A model generated the notes under the pieces. It was not told the DNA's origin and searched no databases. It saw nothing but the letters and a program-made list of their open reading frames with translations. Below, in pieces: positions 49,730 through 62,200 of a DNA stretch of 64,000 nucleotides. The stretch is from Gavia stellata (Eukaryota; Chordata; Aves; Gaviiformes; Gaviidae), in NCBI RefSeq assembly GCF_030936135.1, contig NC_082618.1:5801034-5865033 (forward strand). Reading direction: 5' to 3'. Made by a program: the position numbers and the translations under genes. Positions within the stretch are counted from its first letter, which is position 1. Every line of letters begins with the position of its first letter.

Positions 49730-52700
49730 ATGGCTCTTGAAGACGATCAACAACAGCAGAAGATCTGGGTTAATTTAGCAACAAAATATCCTGAAGTAGT
49801 TTTGTGTGTTGAAAAAATATGTTTTGGTGAAGAAGCAAGAAAAAAGATGCCAAAAAATTCAAAGCAAGATCAAAAATACACCCTTGCCTGTGCAGTGTGT
49901 GCCTTGCTGAACTCTGGAGGAGGTATCATAAAAGCAGAGATTGAAAATGAAGACTACAACTTAAAGAGAGATAAGATCAGTCTAGATTTAGAAGAGACTT
50001 TTCGGTCTCTTCTTTTGTTTCCAGACTGGAGAAAATACCTGGACTTTGAACAGCGAGATAATTACCTTTTGATTTTTATTAAAACCTGGAGCAGCGAAAA
50101 CACATCCTTAACCTCTGCAATTGCAAAGCCACGTATCTGTAGCCTGAGCACTGGGTTGTACGCAAAATGTGGTGCTTCTCTTTCCCACATGAACCCTACC
50201 GAAGCTTTTTCGTTCCTTAAAGGAAAGCAAAATGAAGCCAAGAGAGAGCTTAGCCCTCCTAAAATTGGGAAGACCGGGGCTATTGAAGGAGACATGGTTA
50301 TTATAAATAACACTGCTGCCGAGTTGTTTAACAGGGACCAACTGCGACATGGAGAGACATTGTATTTCACAGAGTCAGGAGATGCGGAATTTAAGCAGTA
50401 TTCCACTGAAAAATTTTTGACTCGTGTCAAAGAGATGTTACCTCACTATATCGCTGGATTTGCAAACACAGGCGGCGGGTATTTATGGATCGGTGTGGAT
50501 GATAAAAGCAGAGTGCAGGGATTCAGCAGTGATGATGAGGGCCTTGAAAAACTAAGTGTCCTAATCAATTCCATTCAAAACAAATTAACCCTCTTCCATT
50601 TTTGCGAGAGTGGAAATACGCACAACATAAGTTACGAACACAAAATCTTCAAAGTATACTGCGAGGCTGGAAATCACTGTGGCTATGTCTGCGCTGTGAA
50701 GATTCAGCCATTTACTTGTGTCGCATTTTCTGAAGACCCGGAGTCGTGGCTAGTGGAGGGCAGCACCATTAGGAGACTGAGAGCGGACGAGTGGGCTGCG
50801 TGGATGACCGCTACTGATCCAGGTCCAAAAGAGCTGGGACAATCCCTTTTCATTTTCGATACTTCCTTTTATTTTCTTGCTCCTGGCTTGGCAGTGCTGT
50901 TTGCCTTTGATAGTCTTACCTGCTTTTCAGTGTTCTTTGGGGGCCTGACCAGACCAACCAATTTGACTGCTTCAGGTCCTTGCTAAATACCTTTCTGCTG
51001 CTTACATTCCTTAATGCTTGCTTCAGGCTGCAGCAGGTCCTGGTGACTAGCAGCTTATTAATGCCAACATTAGTGCCTGGTTTTGCAGCACGAGCTCTCC
51101 GTGCCTCAAGTTGACCGCTTTTGAGGTTAGACCCCACTGCACATGTTTTTTTACATAATTGCCATAGTCCATGGCAATTGCCATTTGCAATTTGCCATTT
51201 GCTTTCAGGCTTAATCTATACTTTCCCTCCTGCTTTTTAGGGGCATCCTCCACTGCTGCTGCCAGTCTAGTAAGCTGAGAGCTATGAACACATAAATTGT
51301 TCATTGGCCAATTCTTCGGCAGTGAAAGGGGAATTATTAAGAGAGTTAGAGGTCACAACAGCAGCTAATGAGATAAGGAAACCAAGAGCAGCTCCATGGT
51401 CCATGACCTGTGCCTGTTCTGTTGCTCATGAGCTGCTGTCCACGTGAGTTGCGAGGTTTCTGTCTATGCATTGCATTTGTTATTTTAAAGAACAGCAAAA
51501 GATTTAAAACCAGCATGAGGATAGCTTGTGGCTCTTGCACTGAGGGACAGCAATGTTCATGCTGTATCACATGTTTTTATTTCTTTTTTTCCAGATCTTT
51601 CCAAGTTTTCTGAGATCTTTAGGCTAGAGCTCAGTCTGACGGAGGGGCCACCTCTTGCCAAGCCAGTTTATTCACACCAGGGCCTTAACAATGTTGATGA
51701 TCTTTGTAAGCAACTGTTTCCAGGTAGGTCTGCACATTGCTTTCACTGTCTGGTAGGTTTACAACATGAATCTCAAGGGTATAGTCAAGGTCAGAGATGA
51801 ATTTGAAGACATTCTTTAAACAGCTGAAAGAGATGGAAATAGTTTGCAGATCTGACAGCGACATTGTGTTCAAATGCCTGATGACCCCCTGCCCCAAGGA
51901 CTGACCTCCTGCCAGCTATTGACACGTGTACATGACAGAGATCTCAGCTAGCTGAACTTCTCTGGGGACTGAGCACAGCCATGCCAACGTCTTTTCGCAA
52001 TCCAGTGAAAAATGGGAAACACGGGAGGAGAAGGTCACTTGGAATCAGCCCGATATAAATACATAAAGTGACTGGGGCTGGTACCAGAGTGGAGAGTCTG
52101 CAGCCGGTTACAGTCCAACGTTACTGTGGCACTGCAAGGTCAGCCAGGTGTCCAGGGGCTTTTGTATTGAGCCGTTATTGTTTCTTTGTTTGCTCGCCAG
52201 GTCTCCTAAACAAGGTTGGCAACAGCTGGTCCTGTGTTGGCATTTTTAGGAAAGGGACTAAGACCTGGGTAGGAGATGAGAATTGAGTTCCCTGAGGAAG
52301 TAGTCTTTGCAAAAGAATCTGGCAACACATGGAATGGTTAAGAAAAATTTTGAAAAAGCAAAAAAGGTGTTTCAGGCAGCTATAGTCTGTATTTGTAGAC
52401 TTTCACCAATATTAATTGCCACAGAATCATTTCAGAGGGCTGGATTTCCATATCTTATACTAACACTGTTTCTTCTGCTTTGCCTTGTTAGTGAAATCCC
52501 ACAGCATAATATATACTCCAGAAAAACTCAGTGAAGATCTCTTCCAAGAGCATCCAGGGTTGGATATTTTAATGGAAAATCAATTGAAGCAGCTTTCTGA
52601 GGGAGTTCTGATATTTTCCAGAAGCTGGGCTGTTGAGGTGGGCTTGCCAGAAAACCAAGACATAATTTGTGATGTTTTCCTAATAGCCAAGGGTAGGCCA

Positions 52701-54304
52701 CCTATCCTCTACACAATCTGTAAGCATCGTATCTCAAAGGATTTGTTTGAATACTCAAGATGCATAGCCTGGAGGCTGAAGAATAAATTAGTCAACACTG
52801 GGGGCTATATTCACAAATTGTGCATAATACCAAAGCTACTGACTTTGTCTCCCAAAATTAACTGTGGAAAAGAATGGGATCTGAATGTTCAAGAAATGTA
52901 TCCCCAAAACTACAGCCTAATGAACAGTGACAACTCGAAGGCCCTCATGCACGCTCTTACTGTAGCTCTGCTGACTTTCAAGTCCTTTTTAAGTGACCAC
53001 GTTGGTTCTGAGTTTTTGAACCTCTTGACCATCAAACAATACCAGCTGCTGTCAGAAAATCTTCACAAAACTAAGAAGCTGTATGTTTATGGTCTACCAG
53101 GAACAGGAAAAACTATAGTGGCCCTGAAGATCATAGAGAAAATAAGAAATATGCTGCAGTGCACACGAGACGAAGTTCTTTATGTATGTGAAAACAAGCC
53201 TCTGAGGGATTTTGTGCGGTAAGTACTTCCTCCAATTGTTCATTTCAACATCCTGTTATTTCATCAGCATTTTTAAATAGCTGAGTACTGATTAGTATAT
53301 TTGGTATGCTAGTTGGTCCACCACCATTACCATGTTTGATGTATGTAGTCGGGATGCGTTTTAGTAAGGCTCAAATTCTTTTCTCGACATCCTGAGCATC
53401 TTCTGATAAATATGACTTCAACATCATGGACATTCACTTTGTTCTGATCAAGTATAACCAGTAGTTTGCAATGCAGGATTGTTTTTAATCTACTCGTTAT
53501 CTCTTCTGTAGGCAGAAAAACATTTGCAAAGCTGTGACAAGAGTAGCCTTTTTGAAGGCAAGATTTAATTATGTGAAGCACATAATAATTGATGAAGCAC
53601 AGAATTTCCAAGATGGCGACGGTGATTGGTATAACAAAGCCTTGAGACTAACTTCAGCATCCCATCTCCGTGAGCCTGGCTTTTTCTGGATTTTCTTGGA
53701 CTACTTACAGAAAAGTCACTGCTTCTTAACTGGTCTTCCAGAAGCAACGTGGCATGATCCTGTCGAGTCACTAACCAACGTAGTTCGTAATGCTAACAGT
53801 ATCTATAGCTATCTAAAAGAAAAGATGGAAATGATTGTAAAGTACCCTACCCTAAATATTCCCAAACAACGTTTGGAAAACTTGCTATGCAGAGCCACAT
53901 GTGCTCATACTGTGCAAGGCTGTATTAAAATAGTGAGAAAACTAGACAGAAATGGGGTAGCCAAGTATGTGGCAGAACATTGTCATACATATCTTAAAAG
54001 GGGTTACTCCAATAAAGATATTGCTATTCTATGCTACACAGATGAAGAAGTAAGAGCATACTGGGACATACTAGCATCAGAAATGAGTAAGTCAAAGTCA
54101 AAGATATTGTTAAGAAAAATGGGGGAAGGGCCAGAGGAGCATACTATTCTTGACAGTGTCCGTCGTTTCTCTGGCTTAGAAAGAAGCATTGTATTTGGTA
54201 TTATTCCTCAATCCTTTCCGTTTCAGAAAGAACTTTTAACAAATATATTGGTCTGTGTAGCATCCAGAGCTAATTTGAATCTACACTTGTTATTGGATAA
54301 CTGA
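49730..54304 (+). CDS. SLFN: Schlafen family protein, long (class III) form
   Basis: Long Schlafens are antiviral and DNA-damage-response proteins with an N-terminal tRNA/RNA-cleaving core and a C-terminal superfamily-1-like helicase part. Coding exons are 49730-50822, 51595-51723, 52492-53218 and 53512-54304; the joined frame is 2742 nt, 913 aa. The core shows the NSGGG block (61-65) and the active-site pattern E215, E220 and D257/D258 (TESGDAEFK ... GVDD), matching SLFN11 E209, E214 and D252. A SWAVEV block (452-457) corresponds to SWADL. Walker A GLPGTGKT is at 608-615 and Walker B IIIDEAQ at 674-680. DSVRRFSGLERSIVFG, near the C terminus, resembles helicase motif VI. It is most like SLFN5/11/13/14, but the exact mammalian counterpart cannot be assigned. 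The first donor, CAG|GTCCAA, is weak. The gene looks intact and is the only Schlafen here. Confidence 0.95.
51171..51184. repeat. 14-bp perfect palindrome in SLFN intron 1
   Basis: ATGGCAATTGCCAT is its own complement. It is followed by degenerate TTTGCAATTTGCCATTTG copies, suggesting local slippage. The surrounding SLFN intron (50823-51594) shows nothing else. Confidence 0.7.
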
Positions 54305-55424
54305 GAACAGGTAACCATATTAGATCCCAACAAGGCCCTGACAGGTCAATGGTTATGTATGTTTGAAATTTTTAACTCTACAACTGAAGCAGAAGGATTT
54401 CCTTTGTAATGGCTGGTCCTCTCTAAAAGCCCAGACGTTCTTGGGAAGCCTCTACAGTCTGTTTTAAATCAAATGCAAAGTTTCGTTAATGCAGAGAAAA
54501 GAAATGCTTTGAACGTCAGTAGAATTGCATCATTCGCTGAAGGCTCCTTTCAAGGACTTGCAAAACCTGATGTTCAGCCTTTGACTGCATGCAGGTGCAT
54601 TGCCAATTGAAAGTCACTGTGCCAAGACAGGAATCGTGGAAGACTTTCTAGCTTTCACCAGCTCGCTCCCATAGTCATAGTACTGCTCAGAAAAGGTACC
54701 ACAAACAGCCTACACCTCCAGCATTAGAAGCCATTTTTTTAAAAGACAGGCTCTATTCAGGTATCTAGGAAAGTAAAAATTGGGCATTCTGTCCATGTTT
54801 TAGCTAAGAAATATAAATAAATGGCTTTTACAGAAGTAGTTTCCCCACTCAATTTCAGCACCAGTCAGTATGGGTTAGAAGAACACTGTTGCTCCAAAGA
54901 GGAGCTTTAATGGAAGAACGAAAACCTTCCATAACAGCCCTTAGATACCAACGGCATTTTTTGTCTTGGTTTCAGACATGCTGGTTAAATAAAACTCTCT
55001 ATACAGAGTTAGATGCAAAGGACTTTTGAAAGACAGATCCAAAACTCCTAAAACTGGGTATCCAAAATTGAAGGCTGGTTGAAACCAAACCATTTTGCTT
55101 TCCACCACAAAATGACCTGTGGTTCATTTGGTTTGGAAGGACAGTCTGATATCCTCCTAGTGTGATTATAAAGCACCAGTGATTTAACTGAATGTGCTTA
55201 CAATAAGGAGAAGACCTTATACACAGCTGGAATCGCCCTCCAAATAAATTTGCCCTTAGGTTGTCAAACCTATTAGCTTAAAAATTCTTGCTTTTCTAAC
55301 TTTTTTCCTTAATCAATATACAAGGAAAGACTATCCCCATGGTTCCTTTCATAACCCCCTTTCATAACCTCAACCCTTAATCATGCCATGCCTATCCTGT
55401 GAATGTAAACATTTATATAATAAA
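54305..55424 (+). terminator. SLFN: SLFN 3' UTR with poly(A) signal
   Basis: There is no coding signal after the stop. AATAAA motifs occur at about 54814-54822 and at 54988-54993. The best-placed terminal one is at 55419-55424, in a T-rich context and 0.9 kb before the convergent UNC45B stop. Confidence 0.55.
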
Positions 55425-55757
55425 GTTTAATGTGATGACCAACTGGTATGTTTGCTTCTCATTCCGCTGCTTCTGTAAATGAGGTATTTTCAACATTCCC
55501 TGTTGAGACAAACACTGTACCCTGGGGTGTGAACCTCAGCTTAACCCCTTAGTGCCACCTCCTTGTACAGCCTTTCCTGGTGACTTTGCATGTTCAATAG
55601 GCAGGGTTCGACATTTCACAAGTGGTGAAAATTCAGCCTGTCCCACATTACTCCAGCTTCCTGGGTATGACACAAGGCTGCAAGTGGAAGTTGCCTCAGA
55701 TTCTCCATTTGCTTAATAAAAGCAGAACAGGAATTCCACGTGGAACAAAGTAGTGGA

Positions 55758-55763
55758 TTTATT
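55758..55763 (-). terminator. UNC45B: UNC45B poly(A) signal (probable)
   Basis: The minus strand reads AATAAA here, 522 bases after the UNC45B stop codon. Only about 330 bp separate it from the opposing SLFN signal. The 55764-56284 interval would be the UNC45B 3' UTR; no repeat is recognised in it. Confidence 0.55.
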
Positions 55764-56284
55764 AAGAGTCCATCCACCATCCTCACACTTTGGCACACCA
55801 CTTAAGGCTGTTTAAAAATACCATAAATGAACAGAAAAAGCACACAGCTAAAACCCAACCTATTTTCTGACTACAGGATAGAAGGCATTTAACCCTCCCT
55901 GTTCCACCATTGCTAGGAATTCCAGAAGTACCAGGAACTGTAGGTGGTTGCACAACAGATTTCAGCTCAGTTGAGTTTCCTTACAACAGCCCCTAGCACA
56001 TTTCCAACACAACTGACTCTTACAGCTGGGCCTTGACACTTTCATCATTATCAGCTGAATGGGGGCAAAGAAAGGATTTACACCATCTGGGAATTACTCA
56101 GATGGACACTTCCCAAATTTCCCAGGCAAATGCCCCTGTTTTCCTCACAGAGTTTCTGATTCTCCAAAGTTGTCCCCAAACTATTCTGTGCCTTGAGAAT
56201 GGCACTGGATTTTCCTCATGGCGCTCACTTCTCCACATTTCTCAGTAGCTTTTTTCCCCCCCACTCAGCCTTTTTTGGTGCTTT

Positions 56285-59200
56285 TCATTTCATCATGCCC
56301 GAGAGAGGTTTGATCAGCCCATAATCCATGCACCTTGTGAGGCAATCACGTGCTACATTAATGATGTGCTGCTTCTTGGGGTCATCTTCTTGCTTGGCAA
56401 TGTATGTCAGAATCTCTAGGAGCTCCGTCTCCACCAGCTTCTTCGCTAGGTCTTTGTCAGCACTGATTAAGTTGAAAGCGATGACCAGTCCTCGGTGCTG
56501 TACTTCCATGTTATCGTGCAAGCAGAGCCTCTGCAGGATTTCAAGCCACTGGGTAGTCTTCGAGGGAAAGAGATCATTAGTATTGATCTGAAGAATACCT
56601 CAACCAAAAATGTGAGTTTGACAAAGCATTTCTCAGCAGAAGGAAGCTCAGGGACTCATGTCAGGTACGGTTATTTGACTCTTTAACTAAGGAAACCTGA
56701 CTCCAAACTTTTGAACTCCATTTTTGTTATGCTAAAGTCAGAAGCTTTCATGGCACCGGCACCACATGGAACATGTTTCATGTTTAGGCTGCTGCATAAT
56801 CTCTGTGCAAAGAATCTCATCAGAGTATTGACACAGCTGAGACAACCAGAAGCAGACCACTCACTCCCCCCACTGATTTTCCTGAGCCCCTCCTTTGGCT
56901 TGATTAATCATTTTTATTCTAACAAGCCCCAGTGTCCAACACCAGCTTGTGTGCAACATAACAGGCTTCATGAGTTCTCAACCACAGCTCTTCACAGATA
57001 TTCAGCTATGCGGGGTCTGAGTTCTCAGGACCCACAGATCTGTGCAGAAAATTGAGATGTTTTGGGATCTGTAAAGCTCAATAGGTTATCTGTGAAGCTC
57101 TTCTCATTTCTGGGTGAAACAAGGTTTGGATTTCAGGTTATTTATCAAAAGCTTTAAGGGCCTACAGAATAATATTCTGCATTCCTAACCTTGCTTGACA
57201 GTTAGCATCCTGGACTTAGCTTGAGGAATAGCTATATAAAAATGTTTCGGCTCTGAGATGAAGTCTAGTATAACAAGGTGGGCTGGTTTACTTTGTGCAG
57301 GGATGGATTAGGAGCATGCACACCCAGGTCTCAGCTTCCCCACTAAGTTCCTCGCTATCAAACCGGTGGGCTACATCTTCCTTTTGAGAGGCATTTTTAT
57401 GACTGAGCCAGACCCCTTCAAGGGTATGTCTACACTGCCAATAATCAGAGTTACGGTCTTACCACTTCAGTCGTCTTGGAGCAGAGTTTCTTTTGTGCTG
57501 CTGTAAGCATGGCCAGGGCTCCTGCCGCTGCAACCTGGACTTTCTCATCATCCTCACCACACAGTAACACCACCAACTTCAGCCGGTCATTTCCATCAGC
57601 CACAAACCGCTCTTGAACCTAAAAAAAGCCCCATGATATCCAGAGAGAGCATATTCAGGAATGCCTCATGGCAGCGGCTCACAAACCGGTGCACGCAGTC
57701 AAGTCCGAGATGCCCAGTGAGTTACCTCCTTGTTGACCACCAGGTTGCACATGCACTCTGTGGCTGCCTGTCGAAGTTGGTCGTGGTTCTCAAACATGTA
57801 GTTTTCAATATCTGGCAGGGCCCTCTCTTTGACTATCTTCATCCTGTGTTGAAGAGCAGTCAAATAAAAATACATCCTGGGACAAGCAATAACCAACTTA
57901 CAAAATATTAACTGCAGACGGGGAAAGCCCTGAAACAAATCAGTGTCTGCAGCACTGGAGCTCATGACATGTGGTTCATTCCCTATCTAATGCAGATTAG
58001 GTTCATGTCTTTCCTCTTTCTAGAGGAAAATGTGCCACTCTCCTCTTTCTGGCTATTTTATTAATCTTTTAGTTCTGAGGCCTTTGCAGCTCTGCCAAAG
58101 GTAACTCAAACTGACCAATCTTCATAGTCCCACAAGAAAAGTGTTGAACTGAAATTCACATTCACCCCTGGGGAAGAAAAAAGGTCAAAATGTGTGGACG
58201 AAGCATTGTGGGACATGGTTTAATGGGCATGGTGGTGTTTGCTGGTTGATGGTTGGACTTGATGATCTTACAGGTCTTTTCCAACCTTAGTGATTCTGTG
58301 ATTCCGTGAAAAAGCAGTTAAACTCACCTAAGTTTATCACTTCTTCCTGAAAAGTTAGTGAGACCTAATAGAGCCTCGTAATTCTGGAGGCCATCTCTCT
58401 CTGTGTTCAGCAGGCTGACGAGGGGCCTCACCACCTCGTACACCTAAGAACAGAAGACATGTCACCGCTTTTCCAGCTCTTGGATCTTGGCAATTTTCAT
58501 TTGCTACAGGAATTATCCAGATTTTTTTAATTCTTTTTTTTTAAGCTTACCCTCTCCCCTGGGAATGCCATGTCTGGATTGGAGATAGCAGCAATTTTTG
58601 CCAGAGCATGAGAAGCCTTTATCTTGCCAACTTCTGTGCCTTCCACAGCCAGAGGTATCAGGGCCTGGTGACACACAGGAAAGCATTCAGTGTTCTGAGA
58701 ATGTTTACAGGATTGCCTTAATATACTAAAATAAGTTAAAAATATCCCAAAGATGTGTCTGTTGAAGAAATAGGTCTGGACTGTAGCCCACAGTGATGTC
58801 TTGCTTTTGTTCTCAAATAGGCACCGCAGCAGAGCTTGTAGCTCACACACAGCTGTTTCAAGAAGATTTCTTCATTGGAGGCTTGCAGAGATAGGACTGG
58901 AGCATCAGTCTGGGCCCCAGGGGCTACAGCTCATGCTTTTCTGTCACCTTCCCTCACTGTAGATGTGTTGCAGGTTCCAAACAGACATTAACTGCGCATC
59001 AGGTTGGGCTACACACATAAAAGTAATCACCTTTCCACCGCCTTGAGCGACAATGGTCCCGCGGTCCTTGGGGTCTTCACACAAGGCAAGAAACACCCTG
59101 CAGAAGCACAGCATCACTTAGCGAAACAGCCACGCGGGACGGCAATAACCCACATCCCTCGTGGAAGGGGGCTAAGGCTTTGCAGGAGTGCCAGATCCAC

Positions 59201-62200
59201 TGGGTAAATTCCAGATGTGTAACCCAGTGCCCACAGCACTCCAGGAGGAAGCAACAAATGGCACAGTAAAAAGTTTCCAGGCCTGGAAGATGAACTCTAT
59301 TCCAGCCAAAACCAGTACAGAGGACTAGAAATTCAAAACGCATCCTAGCAAGGCAGCCCTGTAAGCCAGCTTCAAGGTCAGAACGTGGCTTTTTATGACA
59401 TTGCTTAAGAAAATCTTTGGTTTTAAATCTTTTCTCCACCTCCCTTTCATCCCTCCCCCACAGGCAGAATGCACCACCCCTGGAACAAGGAGCCAGCCCA
59501 GGCGCCCATCTCAGTGGCACAGGGACTGGCCAGCACACCCAGCTCCCGCAACAGCAATGAAGGCACCTGGCGATGAGCTCCTTGCTCTGGTCCGTCAGTA
59601 TGGCACTGTCCGCCCTCACCATGCAGGCCAAGGCAGAGACGACACCAGCTTTCAGCAGCCGCTTCACCCGCTTCACCACAAAATCCTTCTTGTCCTGAGG
59701 AGGGACATTGGAAAGGGATTAGCCCCTTAGCAGCTGCCATCTGCTAACTACAGCCAAGCCTGGATGGAGAGCAAAGCAATTTCAGCCTCGGCGACAGGAG
59801 ACCTGAGGTCTGTGACAATGGATACACCAAAGAATCTTCAGATCCGAGCATCTCCTCCCAGCTCCCCAGCTGTAGACAACCTACTTTCGGATGCTCCTCA
59901 GGCACATGCTGCTTGGAGAATTTTGCCAGTTGCACCAGCTCTGGGACCAGCTCCTTGGTATCATAGCTGTTGGTACAGTTCACCAGTGCAGAAGCCACAG
60001 AATACAAGATAGTCTTGTCGCTTGTCTACGCAGAAAAATAAAAGCTTATGTGAGGGTGAGGAAGACATGGCAAGAAAACAGGTCCCTTAGGACTGCCATC
60101 ATGGTGGTTTGCACTAGCTGAAGTGTTCTTAGGCTTATTTCCAGCTTTATAGCCCAGGGCAGGGAAAAGCAAAAGGTTTTATGGTCAAACAGGCTGCTTG
60201 ACATCATCAGATGCTGTCAACACCTTGATGCCTTTAGTTTTCATGCAGTTGCTGACAGTAAAGGTTAAAGCAACCTTCCTCAGCCTTGGGAGGAAAGCAG
60301 GATAACAACCTTGAGGTGTCTCTGTGGCACAGGCAAAACTAGAGGTGAGGGGTTGGGGTCACATCTCCTCCTGCCTGGGGAGACAGTGTTGGGCTGGAGA
60401 GCTAGGAGAACTTGATGCTACTAGAGGAATGAGGGAAGAAGGTGAGGAGATAGACCTTGGCTAAGTCAAACATAGCTTGCAGCGCTGGCTCATCTTCGAC
60501 AAAGTCATCTTTCACATCTGCATCGAGGGTTAGATATGCCAGCCCTTCCACAGCCCACTTCCTCGTCCGGGCATCAATGCTGGTGTTGCACAACCACCTG
60601 AAAGAGAGAAAAACATCCACATTTCTATCTCAGGAGCCAGGACTAATTTCTTTGGGTGAAGAGGGAGGAAAAACAGATCTTGAGACCCCAACATGTACTC
60701 AGGCTTTGCTGCAGCTCCTAAAGACTGTGGGTGCTTCCCTTGAGACATGACCTTCCTCCCATGGCCCAACTTAAGGGATCTAAACGCTGCAGGGAAAGAC
60801 AGACCAGGGCAGCTAGTCAGCACTGCTCTGCCGCCACCATCACGTGAAACACGTGATGCACTGCTACCAGTGCCAGCAGCACTGATCACCCATTCAGTCA
60901 CTTCTAACTTCATCCCACCTCCTTAGTTAGTCCACCTGGTAAATTCACCTTCAAGAGGTACTTTTGCATATCCTAGACAGCACTTGACCATGCTGTACCA
61001 TTCTGGCAAAGAGGGAGGGACCGTGTCTGGTCTCTCACGTGGGAAGTGAGAAAGGGAGAAGGCTTATCTGGATATCGAGGCAGAGACAGTTGCCTGAGGC
61101 ACGGAAGAGCTCCAGGTCCCAGTGCAATGGCTCTGGGGGCACTGTCAGCTGTCAGGCAGCAACAGTAAATGAAGGCAACGTGCAGGCAGGATCTCTGGGG
61201 AAAGGAGCATACTGTATTTCGCAAAGTATGGAACAACAGAAGGAAAAAGTAAAATCACTCACTTTCGGCACTGCTTGGCTAACTTCTCGGTAGACCCCTC
61301 AGCAAACTGCCGCAGTCCATAATCTGTACCTCCTGCTGAGCCCAGCTTGCAGAGACCCTGAGGAGAATGAAGAGGATACACCAGTGAGAAAGGTTCATTA
61401 ATCCTCTAGTATTGCTGCCCCAAATCAGCCTAATCCCATATCTAAAGTCTGAAGTCAGGTCTAACAAAGAGGAAGCATCCTAATACCCAGTAGATCATTC
61501 AGCTTTTAGCACAGCGAAGAGGTTTTACACTCTTATCAGATGTCTTTAATGGAATATTAACCAGTTTTGCCTTCAAAGTTACCAATAATCCATGTGCTCG
61601 CTCCTCTGGTCTGCCATCTCCTCCTTCCTTGCAGGGAGAAGCACCATAGGCCATCCCCTGTCTGAGGTGAGTGAACCCAACACGTTCCCAGGACCACCTC
61701 CCTCTCCCAAGTCCAGGGTTAAGCTGGTGAGTGTGGCAGGTGATAAGAGATACGTGCTGCCATCCTTACCACCAGGGCTCGGATTTTGATCTTCTCATTC
61801 TTGGTCTTCTTGTAGATCTCCTTCAGGAGCGTCACCCCGTTGGAGATGATGAAGGTGGCCCGGCTCAGCTTGGTGGAGGCATGGATGAGGGCTTCCACAG
61901 CCACCAGCTGGTCAATCTCCCTCTCGGACCCACACAGGGCAACCATCATCTCCATGACTCCCTTCATGCCAAGCAGCTTGTTGCCCAAGTCAAAGGGCCC
62001 TTGCAGAACACCAGACACCATCTGGATGGCATGGAGTGTTTTATCCATGTCCTGTGGGTCGATTTTGCTCCTGCATGGGATAGAGGGAGTCAGTGTGTGG
62101 AAGAGTAGTTGCTTACACTTCTCATTCCCTTGAGCAGGGAACGTCCTCCTTCAGATTGTGAACTGAGCTCCACTGCCGAAATATATAGGTATCTGGGACA

